Positions 24,302 to 35,039 of a stretch of DNA of 64,000 bases are shown here, in pieces. Both the position numbers and the translations under genes were made by a program. The DNA comes from Haliotis asinina (lineage: Eukaryota; Mollusca; Gastropoda; Lepetellida; Haliotidae): the NCBI RefSeq assembly GCF_037392515.1, contig NC_090291.1:28692001-28756000 (forward strand), given 5' to 3'. The number at the start of each line of letters is the position of its first letter. The stretch's first letter is position 1. The notes beneath the pieces were generated by a model. That model was not told the origin of the DNA and did not search any database. It saw only the letters and a list, made by a program, of their open reading frames with translations.

Positions 24302-25195
24302 TAACCAACAAACATTTTTGTGGAAAACAATCAAGATACAATCTATACTATACCCCAAGATAAGACTGGCAGAAATTCTGTGAACACTGTTTAAAGACTA
24401 AAGAGATTCTCCATTGTAAACACAGCTCATCTTTCAAAATGTCAGAAACATGAAAAGTAGATTAATTCTGCATTTAACAAATAACACCATGCTTAACTTC
24501 AATTTGTATGCATGTTTTATTTGAATACAGCGAGTAATTAGCCAAACATTTATTCATTGAAACAGAGACTTGTGATCCCAAGTGTACACTTCCAAGATGT
24601 TTTGAATTTTTCCTTCAAGAACGTGGACAGCATTCATGATTATTTCATGTTCAAATTAGACAAATTATTGTTTTATGACATATGAAAACATCTGACTTAC
24701 TAAATATTAATCAATGCTATCTATTAGAGTCTTTACTGGAATCATTACATATCCTAAATCCAGTGGGGATTTGTTCATAAGCATGAATCTTACATTGCCC
24801 CACAACAAGATGATGACTCATCAGTCTTTGTTGTTATCCTTTGTTATATATATACTGAGGGAAACAAATAGTGGAACACCACTTCATGGGAGTGTTCCTG
24901 GAGTGTGACTGGAATGCAAGATCTTCATCACACCATTGTGTACAACATAAAGATACGTAGATACATTTCTCAGATGGTTTCAAGAAACCGTGGTCTTAAG
25001 TCAGAATATCAAGTTTTGAAATTAGATTTGACATTTTTCCAACCAGATTCAACCAAACGTACATGAACAAAACTAGTATAGAAGAGAACCAAACTGGACA
25101 GTTTATCCTGCCTTCTTTCTTATAATCTTATTGTGACAATGCACACATCAGTAAAATGTTGATTTATATGGCTACTAACATTTTCTGGCCAAAGG
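24302..25195. other. Unique DNA, no gene seen
   Basis: AT-rich, no repeat or exon signal. Confidence 0.6.
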
Positions 25196-25199
25196 TTCC

Positions 25200-25412
25200 T
25201 GGTTTGTTGCGTTAAATGACACTCAGAAATATGCCAGCAATATGGCAGCAGTCTGTAAAAAATGGAAACTAGACCAGACAATCCAGTGATCAACAGCATG
25301 AGTATTGATCCGCGCAATAAGGATACGATGATATGTTTCAACTAAGTCAGCAAGTCTGACAAACCGATCCATTTAGTTGCCTCTTACAACAAAGGTTGCT
25401 TAAATCGAAATC
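25200..25412 (-). mobile_element. SINE family B copy, tail-less
   Basis: Blocks in family order: ATGCCAGCAATATGGCAGCAG, CCAGACAATCCAGTGATCAA, TCAACTAAGTCAGCAAGTCTGAC and TTAGTTGCCTCTTACAACAA. It lacks the GTGA tail. Confidence 0.75.
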
Positions 25413-25456
25413 GGACCTTCATGGGAATCTGACCAAGGTCATTGTGTAATGATGCT

Positions 25457-25933
25457 GATGTCAACAGTTTCTTGTGTGTTCATGATTATATAACAGTCTG
25501 TTATTTTGTGGCATTCATTAACTAGAATTGATTTTAATATGTTTTGCATTTACAAAGTTCATGTTTCTCAGTGCCAAATAACAGGTTGTACTTTCAAGAA
25601 TAAATTTACGTTCTGAATTCGTTTTAATTTGTTATGATCAAAATTAACAAAATTATTTTAGAAAACTGGCATCTGACTGGCTAAACAGCACACTGATCAT
25701 TCATTTAGACTCAACAATAATCCAGCTATATGGTGGCGACCTGTAAATAATGGAGTATTGACCAGACAACCCAGTGATCAACATCATGAGCATTCACCCA
25801 CACAATTGGGATGCAATGACTCCACAACCCTGACCAGCTCATCTCATGACAAGCAAGGGATGCTGAAGACCTATACCTACCCAGGTCTTCTTCCTGTGTC
25901 GACAGCCTTGTAAAGTTCACTCAAGGTCAAGCT
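25457..25933 (-). repeat. Composite repeat, copy 2
   Basis: Partner of 17400-17833, but extended on the left by about 40 bp that begin ATGTCAACAGTTTCTTGTG. The same phrase recurs immediately to the right at 25935, so the unit begins again as a direct tandem. It carries the same internally deleted family B SINE. Confidence 0.85.
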
Positions 25934-26050
25934 AATGTCAACAGTTTCTTGTGTGTTCATGACTATAAAGGCAGTCTCTTTCGTTATTTTAGTGTAATGT
26001 TTTAACTAGATTGATTTTGATAAGTTTTGTATATGGTTTCCAAATGTTAA
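25934..26050 (+). repeat. Partial third copy of composite-repeat flank
   Basis: Starts ATGTCAACAGTTTCTTGTG and continues with a diverged copy of the GTTATTTT...TTAACTAGA-TTGATTTT-ATA-GTTTTG flank seen at 25497 and 17400. It has no SINE. It abuts the LINE remnant that follows, so the flank may itself be part of an old LINE or its 3' region. Confidence 0.6.
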
Positions 26051-26154
26051 TGCTTAAACCGGTGAGCACTTTTTGAACCACACAGATTTACACAGTGTGG
26101 TCAGTTTTTAAGTTCATAATTACACAAATGATATTTGGCAAAAGTCAAATCTTG

Positions 26155-26530
26155 TATTAATTGTAAAAGGTAATTTCTGGTTCTGATAAAGAAACTATTC
26201 AGCATCTATTTTGGGAATGTGACATGGTCAGAGATTTCTGGAGTCAACTTAAGCATTAGATAAACCAGAGGTGTCAGCATTTCATGAATATGAATCTCAA
26301 TGACAAATGTATTTCATTGAACTTAAAACATAACATTTTCTCTGATGACATTTTTTTTCCTCTCATCTTTCTTTGCAATTTTTTCATATATAAATGCAAA
26401 ATGCAAGGTAAAGTTTTAAACATGGAATACCTTACAAGAGAGCTTCAAATAAGACATAAAGTAGAACAACATTCTCACAAAGATCATAGCAATTTCAGAA
26501 GATTTCATGAGAAAACAGATGATGTATAAT
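26155..26530 (+). pseudogene. LINE ORF2 C-terminal remnant
   Basis: A broken copy of the end of a non-LTR retrotransposon polyprotein. Seen: CINCKR in one frame, then after a shift DKETIQHLFWECDMVRDFW, ended by a TAG. After a further shift, IFLCNFFIYKCKM is followed by YLTRELQIRHKVEQ to a TAA at about 26527. Known: the zinc-binding segment after L1-like reverse transcriptases typically reads C..C...ETI.HLFWEC..V..FW. These proteins often end with an IYK-K helix and an E...RY..E block. The frameshifts and stops make it inactive. No reverse-transcriptase core was found upstream. Confidence 0.7.
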
Positions 26531-28069
26531 GTTTGAATAACTTTCTACTAATTTGAAATATATATGACTACACCATAAATTGCTCAGGGCATCATTAATT
26601 GCATGACTTACCCTCGCCACCATGTGTGCAGTTGTGTGACTGTGTGTGAATGTGAGAGTGTATTTGTATTTTTAGATAAGAATAAAAAAGGACCTGACAC
26701 CTGTCCCAACATTTAACCACAAACACAAGTGGGTCCTTCACTTCCCTGGGTGAGGTCCATTTCTTGTAAAAGTCAGGGTTCCAGAAATAACATATCAATT
26801 ACAAAACAATGTAAGAGGTGAAACTCAAACTGGCTATTATATGTTGTTTCAGTGTCATGGGTGTTTCAATCACATATTATCAACGATAAAATGGATAGCA
26901 TCTGTTCTCTTAGAAAAAGTCAGTTTCTTTGAACATTTCCTCCTCAAAACAATGGAAACATAGAAAGCTATCCAGAGATAAATCAGGCTCATTCCTGCTG
27001 CCAAGAGACAGTGCTAGACTGGCACTATGGGCTATCAAGACTGCATGGAGTGAGGTTCATACAGACAGAGGTCTGACCAAATCTAACACAAGTCAAGTGT
27101 TGTTTGTCCAGGAAATCTGTTAAGCCATGCTAACTGCAGAAATTTATTAATAAGGTCTATTTTAGTATTGCTAATGTACCATGGTTGCATCAGGATTTGT
27201 CTTGATACAAACTGCCTGTGTTAGTATAGGTTTTTAGCATTTTACTCATAAGTTCACTAGGGATCACCCCTGAAACAGGTATTACATCAAACTGAGAGCA
27301 TCAGTTGAAATAGCTTAAGACAATACAGCATGAAGACACGTTGAGTGAAAAACTCTTTTCATGTGAAGAAAACAAACATGACAACAGGATGACAAAACTT
27401 CACGGATGATCAACATCTTTATTTTCACAATATTGATGTTTTGCTATAGCTTCTAATATCATTTTCAAACATGGAACCTATAATCACTCAGATCACTTGT
27501 CAGAATGAATAAAATCTGGCCAATCCTGAATCATCTGATAATCATGAATTTACTGTCCACAAAATTCGGTGTTCAGAAGCCCTTATGTGTTCAATATGAT
27601 GTGCTCACAGTCTGTTACCATCATTTCATCCTCTATATATTTTTCTGAATGGTTGCCATGGAAAGACTATTCCACTCTTCAATAAGAACATTGCCAAGCT
27701 GCCAGGAGAACAGTAGGCAGCTCATTCCATACATGTCTCAAGGGTTGAGGTTTCCTGACCCACTGGTCACTGCATTTTGACAATGATCTCCTGTTCTATG
27801 CTGGCATCAGTGACCCCCACACAGTGAGGTCAAGCAATATCATCCATGAAGACAAATCCAGCTGCATCAATATTTACAGTTTCATGTCCTCATCCAGAAA
27901 GTCATTCCTGTCATGCACAAATGTCGTTGTTCCAGTTCTTCTGATCACATTCCAAATCAGGATCCAGCCAACTCCAAAGTGGTCATGTTGGAGACACTGG
28001 ATAACAAACGTTTCTCCTTGTCTCTACCACACTAAGACATCTAGACAGTATCTCGATTCACTTTTGCAA
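26531..28069. other. Unique DNA, no supported gene
   Basis: Short CA/TG-rich patch near 26640. A minus-strand donor (GGCGAGG|GTAAGT) near 26611 has only a 28-nt putative exon behind it. Not called. Confidence 0.5.
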
Positions 28070-28797
28070 GTCCTGAAACCTGAATCTATCAGACAAACAC
28101 ATTGTCCTCAGTCCAATACAGATTCAACCATGAATCTGTCAAACACATACCTTGTCCTAAGTTCAGTGCAGGAATTCAACCATGAATCTATCAGACAAAC
28201 CCCTTGTCTTTAGTCCCATGACAGGATTCAAACATGAATCAATCAGATAAACACATTGTCCTCAGTCAAATACAGATTCAACCATGAATCTGTCAAACAC
28301 ATACCTTGTCCTAAGTTCAGTGCAGGAATTCAACCATGAATCTATCAGACAAACCCCTTGTCTTTAGTCCCATGACAGGATTCAAACATGAATCAATCAG
28401 ATAAACACATTGTCCTCAGTCAAATACAGATTCAACCATGAATCTATCAAACACATACCTTGTCCTCAGTCAACGCAGGAATTCAGACGTGAATCTATCA
28501 GACAAACACCTTGTCTTTAGTCCCATGGTGGGATTCAACCATGAATCTATCAAACAAATACCTTGTCCTCAGTTCAGTGCAGGAATTCAACCATGAATCT
28601 ATCAGACAAACATCTCAGTACAATACAGATTCAACCATGAATCTATCAAACAAATACCTCGTCCTCAGTTCAGTGCAGGAATTCAACCATGAATCTATCA
28701 GGCTAATATCTTCTCCATACAATACAGATTCAACCATGAATCTATCAGACAAACACCTTGTCCTTAGTCCCATGCTGGGATTCAAGCATGAATCTAT
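28070..28797. repeat. ~51-bp minisatellite with 154-bp higher-order units
   Basis: The basic unit holds TTCAACCATGAATCTATCAG then ACAAACACCTTGTCCTCAG. Three variant units form a 154-bp block: GATTCAACCATG marks at 28121, 28275 and 28429 are exactly 154 bp apart. The right half is shuffled. Confidence 0.92.
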
Positions 28798-30265
28798 CTA
28801 GCTTGTTCTCAGGGCCAAGACTCAGTTACCATATATTACCGTCTATAAGCCGATCCCATACATAAACCAACCCCATAACTTGACCCCTAAATCAGTTTAA
28901 GAATGGCATGTTTCATGCATAAGCCGAACACCCACATCAGACATCTAGTAGTAAAACGTAAGTATGGTCGCGGTCTACCCACACAAGACATCTGGCAGTT
29001 ACAGTCTTGGATGAAAAGTACACTAAGTGAAAATAATATCTGTATCCACAATAATATGCTAAACCCGACAGAATTAGAATTATTAACTATTTTCCCAATT
29101 TTATTGGAAAAAATTCACGTACACATGCTTCGTCAACAGATCCACATCATCAAGTAACAATGTTTCGGGGAGATAATTAATCAAAGTGAATAAGCTGTAG
29201 AATACAATCAACTTGTAAAAGTTGTCAAATGAACATCATAACTTATTACTTCCATCTTTTTTTGTGCGACTGTATGCTATAAATCAAGTGACATCTCGGC
29301 TTTCGTTGCCTCGAACTTGACACTCGGACACAATGTTTAATGCTAAAATTTGTGCATGAAGCATTTTTGTCAAAGGTCATAACCTTGCATGATACATGCA
29401 CAAAAGTCTGTAATGTATGTATAGGTGGTGGTGTGTTGTGTCATAAATAGCATGATTTTACCTAAAACTTTCTTCTGAATCTACCAGTTTACAAGGACAA
29501 TATCTGTTCCTGTTATCTGATTGACTGCCTTTTGTCAGATGTTTGATTTTGACCATTCATGATCCTTATAGCAGACTGTGGCAAATAAGCATCAGCAGAA
29601 ACTAGTTTTTCTCCAATAAGATTGATTCTTACAAATCGGAAAATACTCTTGGCAAGGTTGATGTTCAGAGCTTTCAAATGATACCTGCCATCAAACCAAT
29701 TGCCTCACATGTTATTCATACAAAGCTTTGAGGTATTTGCCCCTGTTGTATCCTGCTACCGAGGCTGATATTGGGGAAAAAACGACCATAGATATTATTT
29801 GAGAAATCTTTTAGTAATAATTTCTGACTTCATAAAAATGAAAACATAAAAGATTGATGGAATATTTGGCAGGATCGCAGCGTGGCTCTCAGCTGGGAGA
29901 TATAATGGCATGTCACAAATGAATGCTCCTACTCCAATAATCGCCTGCTTCTTGAAAGTGCTTGTGCAAACAACAAAACAATAGCAATTGGGACCAGTAT
30001 TAACAGTACTTGTATTGCTTGCATGGCATTACAAAACAATTGGAAGTAATCACCTCATGTTACTGACAACCAGAAAAATGCTTTCGTGAAATTGTGTCTC
30101 ATAGATATGACAACGCCATTTTACAGACAGCTTTTTTTGGTCCTCAAAATTTGGTGTATACACAGTAATATACAGTAAGAGATCAACCCAAACCAAGAGA
30201 ATCTTGGCACTGCAATGGTATATTCTTCACCTCCATACAAATCAATGCTCACAGGCACCAAAACC
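28798..30265. other. Mostly unique DNA with a possible DNA-transposon edge
   Basis: 28825-28930 carries ACCGTCTATAAGCCGATCC and repeated ATAAGCCGA or CCCATA motifs reminiscent of some DNA-transposon ends. The frame after it has no recognised domain. Nothing else noted. Confidence 0.4.
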
Positions 30266-30370
30266 ATACCCGTGAACGTCCGGGTTAGAAGTGGTCTTCA
30301 GCAACCCAAGCTTGTCGTATGAGGTGATTGATATGATTGGATGGTCAGATTCACTAACTTGGTTGACACT
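30266..30370 (+). mobile_element. SINE family B, left half (interrupted)
   Basis: Reverse-orientation family B: GTCTTCAGCAACCCA, CTTGTCGTATGAGG, GGTCAGATTCACTAACTTGG, TTGACAC. It stops abruptly and resumes at about 30793, so an insertion splits it. Confidence 0.8.
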
Positions 30371-30792
30371 ATAAGTTATCACATCGTTTCGAGGGAAATA
30401 CAGGATTTTATCAGTCCCGAGTAAGGTTGTATACAACCTTACGAAGGACTGATAAAATCCTGTATTTCCCTAGACACGATGTGATAACGCATTTATCTAG
30501 CTGAATGTTTTCACTAAATCAAAACAAAACAACACGCATCGAATCATTCTTTGCTGCCATGTTGACATCAGCTGATCGTTTGACCTAAATCCACCGCACA
30601 TTACTAAAGGCTTGTCGATACACGCTTTTCTCACTTCGCGGCGTCACCAAGGAGCAGCGGGGTGATATGACTTTCGTAGCAGGATTACACGACTTTTAAA
30701 CTCCCGCTCACGGATCATGATGGATGTACATGGTATTTTATCAGAGTCACGTGGACCAATCAAAACTTGACATTCTTACATGAGGCTATATA
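30371..30792 (+). mobile_element. Hairpin-bearing non-autonomous element, copy 1
   Basis: About 420 bp. It opens with a near-perfect palindrome (30375-30488) whose arms contain GTTATCACATCG, AGGGAAATACAGGATTTTAT and AAGGTTGTA. A ~300-bp body follows (TTTATCTAGCTGAATGTTTTC ... CACTTCGCGGCGTCACC ...), ending CACGTGGACCAATCAAAAC and GAGGCTATATAA. The body matches 53761-54170. It has no coding capacity and no clear terminal inverted repeats. It sits inside a SINE and is therefore younger than it. The end carries an E-box, a CCAAT box and a TATA-like motif. Confidence 0.85.
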
Positions 30793-30920
30793 AATGTCAT
30801 TGTATCCCAATTACATAGATGATGCTCATGATCTTGATCACTGCTGGATTGTCTGGTCTCATGCTATTGTTTACAGTCTGCAGCTACATAGCTGGAATAT
30901 TGCTGACTGCTTACAACTGA
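30793..30920 (+). mobile_element. SINE family B, right half (interrupted)
   Basis: Continues the SINE cut at 30370: ATGTCATTGTATCCCAATT, GATGCTCATGATCTTGATCAC, TGGATTGTCTGGTCTCATG, TAGCTGGAATATTGCTGA. Halves plus gap reproduce the family order with nothing missing. Confidence 0.8.
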
Positions 30921-31650
30921 ATGTTTTCTAGACATGCAAAATTTCCTCCATTACAAAAGCGGTGCAACCATGCCATTCCACCAAAGAAATTTGATGGTCC
31001 ATAAATACTCCAATGAAAGAACAGTCACAAATCCAATTACCTAAACAAAAAACATGTTTACACTCAACAGTTCTCCCAAATGCACAGCTCAAAGACAATT
31101 GTATATTCTTTGAAAATATTATTTGGTTGTATGTTTTCTGATAAAGATAAATCATATGAATGTTGATATATTAATCCTACAAATACAAAGACAAGTTGTG
31201 CCAGCAGTAACTGGCAGCAGACTATGTACACATGCCTATTTCCTCCAGTTGTGTGAGGAAGGCCTCCTGGCACCAGGTGTTATCGACCGCATGATAATTG
31301 ATTATAATCTCCACAACAGCACCCCTCTCAAACCCCCCAGAACAGGCACTAGGCAGCGATCGTGGTGTCCAGCTTAAGATGAGCTATTGTCAGAATTGAA
31401 CATTTTAACTCCTTCTGCTGAAAGCAATCTCAGCTAAAGAGAATCTTAAGGTTAATGAGATGTAACCTCATGATTATATTCAGTTTACATACAATATATA
31501 ATTTAATAAAAATACTGGTATTATTAAAATACTGAATCACAATTGATAGTTTGGAGGATATTATTGGTATTAACTCATACATGTAGCCAGTTTGATTAGA
31601 TATTATTTGAAATTGAAATATCATTATTTGCCAAACTACTTTAGTACTGA
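30921..31650. other. Unique DNA, no gene seen
   Basis: AT-rich. Short overlapping frames on both strands around 31064-31377 have no supporting signal. Confidence 0.55.
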
Positions 31651-31857
31651 CTCTCAAGATAATTACATTAAAATATTCATAGTAGACATACACTTATGAT
31701 ATGCTGTATATCTTAAAACCAATAGACAAAATTTCAAGACAATTTGTAGTAGAGGCACTTAAGATAGTTACATCAGAATATTCATAATATACATATATTC
31801 TATTATTGTATATATCCTAGAATTACAAGATGAACTTTCAAGACAATTTGTCGGTAG
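31651..31857 (+). repeat. Diverged ~105-bp tandem duplication
   Basis: Two units (about 31651-31752 and 31756-31857) share CTCAAGATAATTACAT / CTTAAGATAGTTACAT, AATATTCATA, and TTTCAAGACAATTTGT at the end. Divergence is high, so it is old. Confidence 0.75.
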
Positions 31858-32162
31858 TTTGATAAAATATTCATTTGAAATCCTTTGAGACAACTGAGGA
31901 GAAACAGCTAGCTCATGAACTTTAGAGACGTAATTCAATCTGCAGAGTAGTGTCCCTTAGCAGCACCAGGAGCATGTATACCAGACATGAGGAATTTATT
32001 CACATCTTGGTATGTTATCACTAACTCCTCTTGTTTCACCAAAGTGAACATATTGGCTTAATGATGACCTGGTATGTTACAAACGCCTTCAAGTCTACAA
32101 ACCCAAATCTTGGCGATGAACATCAACTTCAAATTAATATTAAGATAACAATAAGAGATTAA

Positions 32163-32262
32163 ATTTTCTAAGCTCTCTTAGCGCTAAGACAGTCGTAAGT
32201 TAATGTTAATGAATGGCACATATGACTATCTTAGCGCTAAGAGAGCTTCGAAAATATAGGCC
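32163..32262. mobile_element. Palindromic MITE-like element
   Basis: About 100 bp. AGCTCTCTTAGCGCTAAGA on the left is mirrored by TCTTAGCGCTAAGAGAGCT on the right, with ATTTTC edges extending the match. Each arm contains the self-palindrome TTAGCGCTAA. The right edge (GAAAATATAGGCCC) resembles the edge of the element at 7872. Confidence 0.8.
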
Positions 32263-32796
32263 CAGAGCTTCATAGACCAAGGATAATTTTACCGGAGTCC
32301 AGGTAATTGAAGCTAAATTTGAACTGGTAAATATCTTTTAAGTGGTTCATGTACAAAACAAAACAGGAAATAATTTTGTCCCACAAAATGAATTTCAAAT
32401 CTTCGATTCTCCCTTCAGTTTCTACATTTGGAGATGTGACGTTACACAAGAATCCAAACAAACATCCTAAGAGCTGCCTTTATTTTAATATTAAGATAAC
32501 AATACGAGATAGACGGAAGATTTATATTACTTTTAAGTGTATAAAAAACTTAAATTCTCACAATGCATTGAAGAAACTGATTACCTCTTGTAACTTCAAA
32601 GCACTTCTTCAAACTGGTAATACTGAAATATTAGTCAAACCATTGAAAGACTTCTGGCATTGTTGATTGTGTGATAAATTAAGATGCACACATGAAACTT
32701 CCCAAAGGGGCTTGAACCTGAAATCTTCACACTTCCATCATCATTTTCAGAAAACTATTCCTTGAAACAAATATTTTACGAATTTCATTTCACTAG

Positions 32797-32958
32797 TGGG
32801 ACTACGGGAAAGTTAATCCACCAGATTTGATGACACTGGGCAAGGAACCAAAGTTCTTCAGAATGAGGGTTCTGATGCTGCCAAACATCCCAGATGTTTC
32901 TGCAAATGGGGATCACTGCACAGATCTGTGCCAAGCGGACATTTTCCTTGCAGCTTAA
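32797..32958 (+). CDS. Candidate terminal exon, unknown product
   Basis: Seen: an acceptor-like tract (AATTTCATTTCACTAG) ends at 32796. The frame that follows is open for 53 codons to a TAA. It reads WDYGKVNPPDLMTLGKEP, then KFFRMRVLMLPNIPDVSA, then NGDHCTDLCQADIFLAA. GC content is above its surroundings. Against: the opposite strand is also open for 69 codons, so a low density of stops may explain both. The sequence may equally be a fossil repeat fragment. Family not recognised. Confidence 0.28.
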   Translation, partial: WDYGKVNPPDLMTLGKEPKFFRMRVLMLPNIPDVSANGDHCTDLCQADIFLAA

Positions 32959-33710
32959 TCTAGTACCCTGGAACAATGGGGAATTATTCTGCACCTGGCG
33001 TCTCTCAATAATAACATGATTTTCAAAATTTGATTCATATTTAGGAAATTGAGTTTGTAAATTCTAATGATAACAATGGTGATCGTAAATTTCATTTCTA
33101 TCTGGTTTTACGATTTTCCCAAGAGACACGAAAAACGATTGTACATTCTCCAGGCCTTGTCGATTTATCAAACGAGCTCGTTACTAAACTTTACAATGGC
33201 ATGATAATACATAACGCTACCACACTGGTCACTTCTGCTCAGCATGTTCCTGCATGTAACAACTCTTCCATGCAGGAGGGCTTAAACCATCAATCTGAAT
33301 ATAAAAATATAAACTATTTTACCTGCATTATGTGACTTGCAAGCAATCAACAGCCATGACTTACAACATTTTATCTACATTCTGACCTAATGCTTCTTGA
33401 GCAAGACTCCTGCAGAGGAAAAAATATTTTAACATATTCATATATGCGAGAAACAGGTTTTCAATTAAATTCATGCTCCATTTTTTCGGGCGAATTTTTT
33501 CTCCATTACTATTCATGGATTCTCTTGGTGCAGCAAGTGACACTTTCTAAGTCACTTGAGCTTAACCAAATTTCAAATTAAACTAAGTCTGTGAAAATTT
33601 AAATTGTGAAAAAATTCAAATTGGGATAGTAATTGATCATCAATTCCAGACCAGTAACAAGATATTGATTAAAAAAAATATCAAAGAGGTCTTATTATCC
33701 ATATTTACAG
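32959..33710. other. Unique DNA, no gene seen
   Basis: AT-rich. No supported features. Confidence 0.55.
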
Positions 33711-33868
33711 GCATTACAAAGGTGACAATGATCATCCTTCTGGTTTACTGGGTTTGTGGGGGTGCCAGAGATGCTGGAGGTGAACACAAGGTAGATCAGG
33801 TCACTAACGCCCTTAACATTTCAATGTTTGATGGGAAATATTCCGCTGACTCTACCATTTCTACATGA
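33711..33868 (+). CDS. Candidate exon with hydrophobic segment
   Basis: Seen: an acceptor (TTATTATCCATATTTACAG) ends at 33710. The frame after it is open to a TGA at 33866-33868: GITKVTMIILLVYWVCGGAR, DAGGEHKVDQV, then TNALNISMFDGKYSADSTIS. A weak donor (AAG|GTAGAT) at 33791 would shorten it to 80 nt. The MIILLVYWVCG run could be a signal peptide core or the start of a membrane segment. No family recognised. The tandem satellite begins at about its 3' end. Confidence 0.28.
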
Positions 33869-34354
33869 CATCTACCAGTATTTCTATGATCTTCTTCCAA
33901 TAATCCTGAATCGTATCTATCACTGATTTTACCATCCTGTACCAACAATTCTAAATCATATCTACAACTGATTATACCACCTTCTACCGACAATCCTAAA
34001 TCATATCTACCACTGATTCTGCTATATATCAACCAACAATTCTAATTCATATATACAACTGACTACACCATCCTCTACCAAATCATATCTACCACTGATT
34101 CTACTATCCTCAACCAACAATTCTAATTCATATATACAACTGACTACACCATCCTCTACCAAATCATACCTACCACTGATTCTGCCATTTCTTTTCCACT
34201 ACTGTGTGCTTAAACACAACTCTACCACTAACATTTGTTCCAACACAACTCTTCCATATCTTTACTGTTACCATCTGCTTTAACACAACTCTACCACTAA
34301 CATCTGTTCCAAAACAACTCTACCATATCTTTACTGTTACTATCTGCTTTAACA
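33869..34354. repeat. Satellite array, left part (81- and 69-bp units)
   Basis: First ~81-bp units (CCAACAATTCTAATTCATAT marks at 34033 and 34114), then ~69-bp units (TGCTTTAACACAACTCTACC and CATCTGTTCCAA). All share 'ACCA' plus 'TCTACCA' phrases and probably a common ancestor. The array stops at 34354 and resumes at about 35626. Confidence 0.85.
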
Positions 34355-35039
34355 ATCAATCAGTTATTTGACAGAAAGGCCATTTGCCCACATAAATACA
34401 TTTCAAACATATTTCGTTATGGCATTTTGATACATCTTGTATGAATTCATATTTCAAGCTGTAAAAGAGCTTCCTTGATTAACATGGGACAATTGTGAGT
34501 TATAAATGCTGAAGAGACACCCAACAGATTTATGTATGTATCAACAGTGGCATTTGTCAAATAATAAAGTGAGAGATATTTTGATCTTATGCTTTTGTAT
34601 AAGGGTGTTATTTACATACTTGACAGATCCTTCTTCCATAAAACAACCCTTCCCATCATCAAGTGTTGATTTTTATCTGTAATTTGGATGAACATAGCAA
34701 AAACTATTGCCTTCTTAATTCCTTATTCTTGACAGTTGATAGCTAAACTTCTGTATTTAGAACAAACATTAAGTCTTTTGAGCATGTCAGTTTTCTTAAT
34801 GGTGATAATGTCTGTCCATTCTTTTTTATAACAGTCTTTAATCCCTTGTTTCAATGTAGTTATGAAGTTTTTAATGTAACTAACATCAAATGAATCCAAA
34901 ACCATACTGAAAAAGAAGTTCTCTTATATCACTAGCCCCTGTTCTTCTGTTGCTAAAGTCCAGTTTAAACATCGGCATAGACTTGTTTCGTCTGTTTCAT
35001 GGTAGACATAATATCTTGCAAAAGTATTTAATACATCTT
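34355..35039. other. Left part of sequence inserted in satellite
   Basis: Non-satellite DNA between the two halves of the array. AT-rich. No ends such as TTAA duplications or terminal inverted repeats were recognised. No gene seen. Confidence 0.5.
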
